From the NCBI GenBank assembly GCA_023653245.1, contig JAMNXK010000002.1, forward strand, positions 1 to 41,684: DNA of 41,684 nucleotides. Reading direction: 5' to 3'. Every line of letters begins with the position of its first letter. Within the stretch, counting starts at the first letter, position 1. Position numbers and translations under genes: made by a program. Below the pieces are notes generated by a model. The model was not told the origin of the DNA. It saw only the letters and a list, made by a program, of their open reading frames with translations, and searched no databases. This stretch comes from Tagaea sp. (lineage in GTDB: Bacteria; Pseudomonadota; Alphaproteobacteria; CACIAM-22H2). Below are positions 7,657 to 13,900 of this stretch, in pieces.

Positions 7657-7675
7657 CGCCGAACGGCGTTCGGCG
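7657..7675. repeat. Prophage palindrome copy 4 (19 bp)
   Basis: A perfect CGCCGAACG-G-CGTTCGGCG in the 29-bp gap between two convergent genes. No T-run follows on either strand, so it is not a standard terminator. Confidence 0.85.
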
Positions 7676-7678
7676 AGG

Positions 7679-8176
7679 TCATTTCCGGGCGGGCAACCCC
7701 GCCAGGAAGCTTTCGAGCGCTTCGCGGCTTTCGATGTCGCGGCGGTCCTCGCCGCGCGCGACGCGCCAGCGGCCTTCGCCGGCGAACCAAACACTCCAAC
7801 CGTTGTAGTCGGCGCGATCGAGAAGGTCGCGCGGGATCGCGTCGGGGGATTGCTCTTGCGCCGGTGTGCCGGGCAGCGCCGGCGGTGTCGCGGCTTGCGC
7901 GCGCAGCAACTCGGCGATTTGCGCCGCGTGTTTTTCGGCGTCGCGTCGCGCGCGTTCGGTTTCGGCGGCGATGTCGGCGAGATAGGCGAGCGCTTCGCCC
8001 GCGCCGATCACGAGCAGTGCCACGAGGATCTGATCGAGATGCGCGAGGGCAGCGGCCCAGCCGGGCAAGCCGCGCGGCGGATTGTTCCAGGCGGAGAAGG
8101 CGAGCAGGACCGCGCCGACCAGGCCGATCCATCCTATGATCGATATGCAGCCGGCGACGAGCGGTTTCCCTTGCAT
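7679..8176 (-). CDS. Two-span membrane protein, 165 aa, next to the repressor
   Basis: Two transmembrane segments lie near the N-terminus (about 6-28 and 46-66). A charged helical linker follows (ETERARRDAEKHAAQIAELL), and the C-terminal region ends in a small alpha/beta segment (GWSVWFAGEGRWRVARGEDR). A Shine-Dalgarno (GGGAGAAAGG) precedes the ATG. It lies 24 bp downstream of the CI-type repressor on the same strand and is probably co-transcribed with it, so it should be expressed in the lysogen. This is the lambda rexAB position. A protective or superinfection-exclusion role is inferred from position only. Confidence 0.65.
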   Translation of the reverse strand: MQGKPLVAGCISIIGWIGLVGAVLLAFSAWNNPPRGLPGWAAALAHLDQILVALLVIGAGEALAYLADIAAETERARRDAEKHAAQIAELLRAQAATPPALPGTPAQEQSPDAIPRDLLDRADYNGWSVWFAGEGRWRVARGEDRRDIESREALESFLAGLPARK

Positions 8177-8200
8177 GCCTTTCTCCCGGCCGAATCGGCC

Positions 8201-9058
8201 CTAGCGGCGATTGTATTTCCCGACGATCTTGAAGGCTTGCGGATAGTCGGCGCGTGGCACGTCGAACGAGCGTTTCGGATTGAACTGCGCGAGGCGCCAG
8301 ACCTTTTCCGTCCAGCCTTCCACCCGCTTGACGATCGCGCGCCATTCGCCCGTCTCGGGCACGTTGACGAGGAGCGCGTCGAGGCCGCGTTCGATCGGCC
8401 GGCTGGGATGGACGAGGATCATGTCTCCCTGCTCGTAAGCCGGGCTCATGCTGTCGCCGACGACATAGACCGCGAAAGCCTTGGCGACGCCCATCAGCGG
8501 GGCGGGGCGTTTGACCCATTCGATCGGATTGGGATCGACCTGTAAGGCACCTTCGCCGCCCATCGCGGCGCCGTAAACGGGAAGGTCGCGTTCGCCGACC
8601 AGCGCGGCAGGCGCCACGGGGCGCGGGTAGGGCGGATTATATGGCGGCGATCCGGCGACGAGATCGCCGCGACGGTCGTCCGGATTCGCTCGACCGCGAT
8701 TGAGTTCATACGCCGCCGTGATCGCGTGATGTACGAACCCGCCGCTGCCCGTCGCGGGATCAAGCGTCATGTCCGGCGGCTCAATCATGCCGCGCCCTTC
8801 GAGCAGCCAGGGCAGATTGACGCGCAGGAATTCCGCGTAGCGCGGCGCGTCGTTCTTCGAAAGCGAATTGCGCTTCAACTGTTGAAGAATGCGATTGTCG
8901 TTGATTCCGATCGCGCGCGCGAACTCGGCGACACTCGGGAAACCGCGCGCCTTGATGACCGTGCGCAAACGCTCGGCCGGGCCGAGCGGGCGTTCGGCGT
9001 TCCCCTCGGCGATCAATTCGCTCAAGGGCTTAAAGGGAATCTGGTCCGTGTTAGCCAT
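8201..9058 (-). CDS. CI-type phage repressor with S24 (LexA-like) peptidase domain
   Basis: A 285-aa protein. The N-terminal helix-turn-helix (about 27-90) contains VAEFARAIGINDNRILQQLK. A flexible Pro-rich hinge follows (about 95-160) with an Ala-Gly pair at 135-136, a candidate self-cleavage site. The C-terminal S24 peptidase domain has the nucleophile in GDSMSPAYEQGD (S203) and the general base in AIVKRV (K244). It should hold the prophage silent and be inactivated through RecA after DNA damage. The family is known; the regulation is inferred. It is divergent from the cro-like gene across a 73-bp operator region. No clear Shine-Dalgarno precedes the ATG. Confidence 0.93.
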   Translation of the reverse strand: MANTDQIPFKPLSELIAEGNAERPLGPAERLRTVIKARGFPSVAEFARAIGINDNRILQQLKRNSLSKNDAPRYAEFLRVNLPWLLEGRGMIEPPDMTLDPATGSGGFVHHAITAAYELNRGRANPDDRRGDLVAGSPPYNPPYPRPVAPAALVGERDLPVYGAAMGGEGALQVDPNPIEWVKRPAPLMGVAKAFAVYVVGDSMSPAYEQGDMILVHPSRPIERGLDALLVNVPETGEWRAIVKRVEGWTEKVWRLAQFNPKRSFDVPRADYPQAFKIVGKYNRR

Positions 9059-9131
9059 GTCCGGACACTAGGTCATTTTGCCCTAGTTCGTTGTCTTGAC
9101 ATATTGTCATGACGTGGCGTAGCCATGTGTC
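9059..9131 (+). promoter_or_regulatory. CI/Cro operator region with cro-like promoter (PR-like)
   Basis: TTGACA (9096-9101) and TAGCCA (9120-9125), 18 bp apart, place the transcription start at about 9131-9132, on the start codon of the cro-like gene. The message may therefore be leaderless, which fits the lack of a Shine-Dalgarno. Candidate operators are ACTAGG-N9-CCTAGT (9067-9087), TGACA-TAT-TGTCA (9097-9109) overlapping the -35 box, and GTCATGAC palindromes at 9106-9113 and 9129-9136. The second element recurs over the leftward promoter at 6738-6750. Confidence 0.7.
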
Positions 9132-9395
9132 ATGACCGATTCGTACCGCGCCGTCCTTCAGTCCTTCCCGGCCCCGTCCTATCCGACGGTCGCGGCCGGT
9201 TTGGGGGTCCGGGAATCGCGGGTCGCCCAATGGGCGAGCCGGGATTTCGTGCCGTCGGAATATTGGCTCGGGCTGGTCGCACTGGCCCGGACGCATGGGG
9301 TTCGCGGCGTGACGCTGGAACGTCTCGCGCGTTTCGCGGCGGCGAAGCGCGGCGCGCCAGCGGGCGGTCTTTCGGCGGTGCCGGCCAATGCGTAA
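9132..9395 (+). CDS. Cro-like repressor, 87 aa
   Basis: A small protein divergent from the CI-type repressor. It has a helix-turn-helix pattern at about residues 17-45 (PTVAAGLGVRESRVAQWASR) and a basic C-terminal helix (LERLARFAAAKR). Size, position and fold match Cro-type regulators that open the lytic programme. The ATG lies on the predicted transcription start, with no ribosome site upstream. It is the first gene of the rightward early operon. The next small ORF starts inside its last codons. Confidence 0.8.
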   Translation: MTDSYRAVLQSFPAPSYPTVAAGLGVRESRVAQWASRDFVPSEYWLGLVALARTHGVRGVTLERLARFAAAKRGAPAGGLSAVPANA

Positions 9396-9504
9396 GCCAG
9401 GCGCCTTCGGGAAATTCGATCTGATCCATGCGCGCAGTCTGCGCGCGTTTGCGGCCGCGCGCGACTATAGCGCCGCGTCGCTTTTCGAGCGGAGCCGCGC
9501 ATGA
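9388..9504 (+). CDS. Very small ORF, 38 aa, coupled between cro-like and CII-like genes
   Basis: Its ATG overlaps the stop of the cro-like gene by 8 bp, and its TGA overlaps the next ATG as ATGA. It exactly fills what would otherwise be a 105-bp gap in a tightly packed operon. The start is MRKPGAFGKFDLIHAR; the peptide is basic and likely helical. Support comes from gene packing only, and no family is recognised. It may also serve only to couple translation. Confidence 0.45.
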   Translation: MRKPGAFGKFDLIHARSLRAFAAARDYSAASLFERSRA

Positions 9505-9974
9505 CCGTCGTCAAACCGCGCCACCCGATCAGCTGGGCCGGTGCCGCCACCAAGATCATGGGCGCGCTGGGACTCGGGGCCGCCGCCGCGATCGGAAAAT
9601 CCGACGCGCTGATCCGCCGCTTCGCCGATCCCGATCTCGACGACGAGCCGAAATTGACGCAAGCGTTGGCGCTCGACGCCGCCTTTGTTGCGGCGACGGG
9701 CGAGAGTGCGCCGTTCCTGCGGGTCTACGAAACGCGCTTGCGCGCCATGACGGCGTCGATCGCGCATGACCCGGTCGCGCCCGCGACGCGGTTCCTCGAC
9801 GTGACCAGCGAGATCGGCGACGTGTCGACCTTGCTGTCGACCGCGCTGCGCGACGGCCGCTTGACGCATGCCGAGCGCACGGCGCTGCAAAAGGAAATCG
9901 CCGACGCGGTCGAAAAGCTCTCGGCCCTGGCGCGCGATCTCGACGCGCATCGCGACGACGCGGGGCGCGCATGA
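9501..9974 (+). CDS. Early phage protein, possible CII/CP76-like regulator, 157 aa
   Basis: The third gene of the early operon, with a Shine-Dalgarno (GGAG, 6-7 nt) before the ATG. A hydrophobic Gly/Ala-rich N-terminal stretch (about 12-32) is followed by an all-helical body: LTQALALDAAFVAATGE, then DVTSEIGDVSTLLSTALRDG, then a heptad-like helix ending EKLSALARDLDAH. This resembles proteins annotated as phage regulatory CII (CP76) in other prophages, but I cannot confirm the match. A plain structural or replication-accessory role is the alternative. It overlaps the following gene by ATGA. Confidence 0.65.
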   Translation: MTVVKPRHPISWAGAATKIMGALGLGAAAAIGKSDALIRRFADPDLDDEPKLTQALALDAAFVAATGESAPFLRVYETRLRAMTASIAHDPVAPATRFLDVTSEIGDVSTLLSTALRDGRLTHAERTALQKEIADAVEKLSALARDLDAHRDDAGRA

Positions 9975-10195
9975 CCGGGCGCGTGTTTCTTTCGCAGGAT
10001 TGGTACGACATCGCCGCGCGCGCGAAAGCGAGCGCCCGTCAGCATCCCGTCGCCAGCCATGACGGGACTCCCGTGTCGCCGGACATCGAGCGTCCGGCGG
10101 CGCAACCGGGCGGGTTGCCCGGCGTTTCTCCCCAACTCACCCCGCCGGCCGTTAACCCGGCGGGGTGTCTTTTTCGCCAGGGGGAGACGGAATGA
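9971..10195 (+). CDS. Hypothetical protein, 74 aa, with a terminator inside its 3' end
   Basis: A short helix at the N-terminus (SQDWYDIAARAKASARQ) is followed by a Pro/Gly-rich, probably unstructured tail. The tail is encoded by two hairpin sequences, 10106-10122 and the intrinsic terminator 10138-10174. Starts and stops overlap both neighbours by ATGA, which supports a real gene, although the C-terminal half may be a read-through of regulatory DNA. Confidence 0.5.
   Translation: MTGRVFLSQDWYDIAARAKASARQHPVASHDGTPVSPDIERPAAQPGGLPGVSPQLTPPAVNPAGCLFRQGETE
10138..10174 (+). terminator. Strong intrinsic terminator in the early operon
   Basis: An 11-bp GC-rich stem (10138-10148 with 10157-10167) and 8-nt loop CCGTTAAC are followed by TCTTTTT. 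A smaller hairpin, CCGGGC-N5-GCCCGG (10106-10122), precedes it. It lies inside an ORF between the immunity genes and the replication genes, like lambda tR1, so downstream expression may need antitermination or read-through. Confidence 0.8.
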
Positions 10196-10578
10196 CCGCG
10201 CAAGCGCTGCCCGATGACGGCCGTCGGCCGAGCGTGTCCGAGGCGTTCCTGTGGGAACCTAAGGGCCGCGACGTGCATCCGCGTTTGAAAATTCACGTCA
10301 CGCTGGTCTGGACCGACGCGACCGGCAACGTGCCGTGCGCGGTGTATCTCAAACCCGCGCGCTCGGCCGCGCGCCACGGTTCCGAATTGCACGCGCGCTG
10401 CGAGGAAACGGGCACGCTGATTTCCTGGCTGCTGCGCCTGGGCAAGAAACTCGACGAGATGGACGAGGGGCTTAAGCCCTTCTCGCCCATGGGCGGGATG
10501 CCGCTCGCGCTGTTCGCCGTGCGCGCCGCCAAGTGCTTGCACAACGGGCCGGCCTCGGCCGCGCCGGTCGCGCCATGA
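10192..10578 (+). CDS. Hypothetical early protein, 128 aa, weakly TSCPD-like
   Basis: The ATG at 10192 has a strong Shine-Dalgarno (AGGGGGAG) just after the terminator. The body has beta strands (KIHVTLVW, CAVYLKP), then a helical part with GTLISWLLRLGKKLDEM. This order resembles the small TSCPD-domain proteins found in phage early operons, but the Cys motif is not clear, so the assignment is weak. It overlaps the next gene by ATGA and is probably part of the replication operon. Confidence 0.65.
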   Translation: MTAQALPDDGRRPSVSEAFLWEPKGRDVHPRLKIHVTLVWTDATGNVPCAVYLKPARSAARHGSELHARCEETGTLISWLLRLGKKLDEMDEGLKPFSPMGGMPLALFAVRAAKCLHNGPASAAPVAP

Positions 10579-10847
10579 GCGAGACCGTTTTCCGCGAAAC
10601 ACAGGTGCAACGTCGCGACGCGGCAAACGCTTACGCGCGCTTGGACGATCTGGCGTTTGCGCGATTGAACCGCCGGTTCCAGCGCAAGGTCCGCCTCGTC
10701 GATTTCATTCTCGCGTGGCGCGACGGCGAGCAATGCCGCGACATCGCCGATCGCTTCGATCTGCGCGATGTCGGTTACGTGTCGGCGCTGCGCCGGCGCT
10801 TGCGCCTGCCGCCGCGCCGCGAATTTGCGAAAGGGGGCGGGCGATGA
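10575..10847 (+). CDS. Small basic helix-turn-helix-like protein, 90 aa
   Basis: The protein is Arg-rich with a possible helix-turn-helix around residues 36-75 (VRLVDFILAWRDGEQCRDIADRFDL...). This is the pattern of small DNA-binding proteins in early phage operons. ATGA overlaps on both sides fix the start at 10575; the longer frame upstream lies within the previous gene. Function unknown. Confidence 0.6.
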   Translation: MSETVFRETQVQRRDAANAYARLDDLAFARLNRRFQRKVRLVDFILAWRDGEQCRDIADRFDLRDVGYVSALRRRLRLPPRREFAKGGGR

Positions 10848-11245
10848 GCGTCGGCGCGCATATCCGGATCGACGGGCTGATCCGCCAAGCGCGGGGGGCG
10901 GGGCTTTCGAAGATCGAAACGCTGCTGCGCACAGTTCGGCTGGATTGGGATCAGGCCTGGGACAATTACCGGGCGGCGAATTACCGGATCGATCTGGTCC
11001 CATTCCCGGATGTCGGGCGCTTGCTCAACGCGGTCGACCAGTTCGACGCCGCCGGGTTCCCGGTCCATGCGGCGACGGCGCGCGCGATCGTCGCGCAGAT
11101 CGAACAGGAAAAGGATCGCGCCGCGTCGACGCGATCGAACACCGCGCGCCAAGCCGCCAAGCCGGGCGGGGCGGGCGGGCGGATCAATCGCGCGCCGGGT
11201 TTCTCCTTCGCCGAAAAATCGATGCCCGGCGAGGATTCGGCGTGA
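10844..11245 (+). CDS. Hypothetical protein, 133 aa (early operon)
   Basis: The N-terminal two thirds appear helical (IRIDGLIRQARGAGLSKIET..., FDAAGFPVHAATARAIVAQI). The C-terminal 45 residues are Gly/Ala-rich and probably disordered. GGGGGCGGGC precedes the ATG. The gene overlaps the previous one by ATGA and the next by GTGA. No family is recognised; the position suggests an accessory replication or modification protein. Confidence 0.65.
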   Translation: MSVGAHIRIDGLIRQARGAGLSKIETLLRTVRLDWDQAWDNYRAANYRIDLVPFPDVGRLLNAVDQFDAAGFPVHAATARAIVAQIEQEKDRAASTRSNTARQAAKPGGAGGRINRAPGFSFAEKSMPGEDSA

Positions 11246-11799
11246 CGCGCTTCCCGCCTTTGCCGAACAGGCGCTTCGCGGTGATCCTCGCCGATCCGCC
11301 CTGGTTGTTCCGCGTGCGGACAAAGGCGGGCGAGGGCAAGTCGCCGCAGCGCCACTATCCTTGCGTGCCCGACGCCGATCTGATGACGCTCGATATCGCC
11401 AGCGTCGCGGAACGCAATTGCGCGCTGTTCCTATGGGCGACGTGGCCCAAGATGCCGAGCGCCTTGAAACTGATCGAGGCGTGGCGCTTCACGTACAAGG
11501 GCCTCGGCTTCGATTGGATCAAGTACGATCCGCGCACGGGCAAGTTCGCGTTCGGCGGGGGCTACGGAACGCGCAAGAATCCGGAGCCGTGCCTGTTGGC
11601 GACGCGCGGCAATCCGCAGCGGCTTTCCGCCAGCGTGCGCGATCTGATTTTCAGCCCGCGCCGCGAACATAGCCGCAAGCCCGACGATCAATACGCGGGG
11701 ATCGAAGCGCTCTATCCCGGCCCGTATCTCGAACTCTTCTCCCGCTCGCGCCGCGAAGGCTGGACGAGCTGGGGCAATCAGGTCGGGAGGTTCGGGTGA
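11242..11799 (+). CDS. MT-A70 family DNA N6-adenine methyltransferase
   Basis: A 185-aa protein. The catalytic motif ADPPW (17-21) lies in the first strand, and a SAM-binding Gly-rich region follows later, together with the LFLWAT and PYLELFSR motifs of the MT-A70 family. The start is a GTG overlapping the previous stop (GTGA). MT-A70 enzymes in phages methylate adenine in DNA, often protecting it from host restriction. No restriction partner is present, so it is a solitary enzyme. The recognition sequence cannot be read from the gene. Confidence 0.9.
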   Translation: MTRFPPLPNRRFAVILADPPWLFRVRTKAGEGKSPQRHYPCVPDADLMTLDIASVAERNCALFLWATWPKMPSALKLIEAWRFTYKGLGFDWIKYDPRTGKFAFGGGYGTRKNPEPCLLATRGNPQRLSASVRDLIFSPRREHSRKPDDQYAGIEALYPGPYLELFSRSRREGWTSWGNQVGRFG

Positions 11800-11831
11800 G
11801 GAGACGAGGTGTCAGCGCCGCTGAAAAACCC

Positions 11832-12629
11832 TTAGTGCGCAACTCCGATATGCTCGTTGGGATCAAGCTCACGGCGCAAAGATTCCATTCGCTTCGCAAC
11901 GTCGAACGCCGCCCTAGAAATCTCCTGGTGCCTGCGATGCCAGCGACAGCTCCTCGCGAGCTGTCCGATTCCCGAAAACATAAATCCCAGGTGCTCGATA
12001 ATTTGAACCTCGGCGACTTTGTCGCCCAGGTCTGGCTCTTCCAAAAGAAGAGCATCCCCCTGGGCTCTGCCTTTCTGAATGATCCTTGCGAGTTCGACGG
12101 CGGCCACGCGATCTGCCTCGATCAACTCAACGACGCGCGCTTGAAGATTAATACGGCGCTTGAACTCTGCACTCACGTCGGGATCGGCCGCAATTGGTCG
12201 ACCGAAAAAACTTATAACGACGGCGGCAATCTGGATTGGGTTGCCAGGACAATAGGAATCAAAAGTGGGCTTTACCAAGCCTGGTATGGCCGAGAAAAAA
12301 GAAAACGGCTGTCCCCCAATAGCTGCTTGCGACAACTCGTCGAGTTCCCTTTGACGCTCAGCGTCTTCGCGACGCCGCTCGTGTCGGAAGACCAGATATG
12401 CACCTCCTGCGCCAAGTACACCTCCAGCGATGTTCCCGATGAAGGCGAGTATGTCCGCCAATTTCAAGGAATCAGGCTGGAAGCGAATTGCATCGAAGTA
12501 GCTATTTGTCAGGTTCCCTCCGGCAACAACGATAGTCACTCCGATTGCGATCGCTACGGTAGCCGGTATGACAATCGCTGCGAGTTCGATCACGGCATCG
12601 CCGAAGGTTCTGAGTGGCTTTTCTTGCAT
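11832..12629 (-). CDS. Opposite-strand membrane protein, AT-richer cargo gene
   Basis: About 265 aa from the ATG at 12629 (a longer frame from 12686 overlaps the primase start). Two N-terminal transmembrane segments (ELAAIVIPATVAIAIGVTIV and ADILAFIGNIAGGVLGAGGA) precede a charged helix (RHERRREDAERQRELDELSQ) and a cytoplasmic domain of about 160 residues. Base composition is clearly lower in GC than the flanking genes, and it runs against an otherwise unbroken rightward operon. It therefore looks like a moron inserted between the methyltransferase and primase genes. The family is not recognised. A lysogen-expressed protective function is a hypothesis. Confidence 0.75.
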   Translation of the reverse strand: MQEKPLRTFGDAVIELAAIVIPATVAIAIGVTIVVAGGNLTNSYFDAIRFQPDSLKLADILAFIGNIAGGVLGAGGAYLVFRHERRREDAERQRELDELSQAAIGGQPFSFFSAIPGLVKPTFDSYCPGNPIQIAAVVISFFGRPIAADPDVSAEFKRRINLQARVVELIEADRVAAVELARIIQKGRAQGDALLLEEPDLGDKVAEVQIIEHLGFMFSGIGQLARSCRWHRRHQEISRAAFDVAKRMESLRRELDPNEHIGVAH

Positions 12630-12676
12630 GGAGATCAGCGTAGCAGAGGTCCCGTTTTCCCTCAACGGGAGGCGGC

Positions 12677-13900
12677 ATGACGACAAACCGCGATCTCGGC
12701 CCGTCGATCATGGAACGCAAGGCGCATGTGCTGCGCCGCGTCGATCTGCGCGCGCTGCTGAAAAATTCGCGCGCGAATTTCAAGACCAACAAGGACTCGG
12801 AGCGCGTCGCGTGCCCGCTCTGCGGGGCCGGCGGTTTCGCGACGGCGCGGAACGTCGCGGGCGTGCGCGTCTGGCGCTGCTATGGCGGGGCTTGCGGTTC
12901 GGGCAACGCGATCGATTTCGTCATGAAGCGCGACAAGGTCGATTTCATGACGGCGCTGCGATCGCTGGAACGCGATCACGGCGGCCTTGCATCCTTCACG
13001 CCGGAACGTCGCGCCGAATTGCAGCGTCGCCGCGAGGTCGAAGAACAACGCGCGGCCGAGGACGAGGCGAAGCGACGCGAAGAGGCGGCCCTGGAACTCT
13101 CCGCGACGATCGCGCGCATGGTGCCGATCACGCCCGACACCCTGGCCTGGCAATATCTCGAGGATCGCGGTCTGGACATGGCGAGGCTGGCGCCGATGCT
13201 GAGCAAGGGCGCTTGCGGCTTCGTGCCCGATGCGCGGCACCCTGAGGACCCGAAAGGCAAGCGCCGCCCCGCGCTGATCGTCATCGTGACGAAGATGGAA
13301 GGCGGGGTGATGCGAACGACGGTCGCGATGCAAGCGATCTTCCTCGATCCGAACCCGCAACCCGCCCCGCCGGCGTTCGTCAAAATCTATGGCGGTGCGC
13401 GCGAAGGGCGCGGCGCCACACAACGTATCTGGCGCCCGCGTGGGCTGAAGAACGCGAAGATCACGACGGGGTTCTGGCAGCATGGCGCATGCCGCGCGAT
13501 GCCCCTGCCGGCGGACGGCGCTCTGGGCTTGGCCGAAGGTTTCGAAAAGTCGCTGGCGGTGACGCAGCTCTACGGCGTGCCGTGCTGGCCGATCATGTAC
13601 GCGCAGAATTTCAAGACCTGCCTGATCGGCGCGGAAGCGATGTCGTTGAAGCTGTTCGTCGACAACAACCGGCCGCGCCTCGATCCGTACACCGGCGCGC
13701 TGCGCGACAAAGGCGGCGTGTCGTTCGAGGCGGCGCAAGCGCGCAAGACAATCGACGCGCGCGTGACCGGCATTCTGCGGCCACCCGTCGGCGAAGATTA
13801 TTCGGACTTGCTGGTTTTGTGGCGCGCGGGGCTGGTCGACGACGAAGGACGGCCGCGCGTCTCGCGCGAAGAGTTAGCAAGGGCGTTGGAGGCTGTATGA
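12677..13900 (+). CDS. Primase-like protein, CHC2-type zinc finger plus Toprim
   Basis: A 407-aa protein. The N-terminal zinc ribbon has CPLC (C46, C49) and CYGGAC (C68, C73), followed by GSGNAIDFVMKRDKVDF, the CHC2 primase pattern. A charged helix (112-142) leads to a Toprim domain: the acidic residue in GLAEGFEKSLAV (E287) and LFVDNNR (D329). It should synthesise RNA primers for phage DNA replication. AGGCGGC precedes the ATG. It overlaps the helicase-like gene by ATGA, so primase and helicase are coupled. Confidence 0.85.
   Translation: MTTNRDLGPSIMERKAHVLRRVDLRALLKNSRANFKTNKDSERVACPLCGAGGFATARNVAGVRVWRCYGGACGSGNAIDFVMKRDKVDFMTALRSLERDHGGLASFTPERRAELQRRREVEEQRAAEDEAKRREEAALELSATIARMVPITPDTLAWQYLEDRGLDMARLAPMLSKGACGFVPDARHPEDPKGKRRPALIVIVTKMEGGVMRTTVAMQAIFLDPNPQPAPPAFVKIYGGAREGRGATQRIWRPRGLKNAKITTGFWQHGACRAMPLPADGALGLAEGFEKSLAVTQLYGVPCWPIMYAQNFKTCLIGAEAMSLKLFVDNNRPRLDPYTGALRDKGGVSFEAAQARKTIDARVTGILRPPVGEDYSDLLVLWRAGLVDDEGRPRVSREELARALEAV

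Noticed and set aside
7657..7675. Bidirectional terminator between convergent genes
   Set aside because: The palindrome has a one-base centre and no T-run on either side, and identical copies lie inside genes.
13489..13896. N-terminal extension of the helicase-like gene
   Set aside because: The open frame upstream of 13897 is an Arg-rich shadow of the primase gene. The ATGA overlap at 13897 is the better start.
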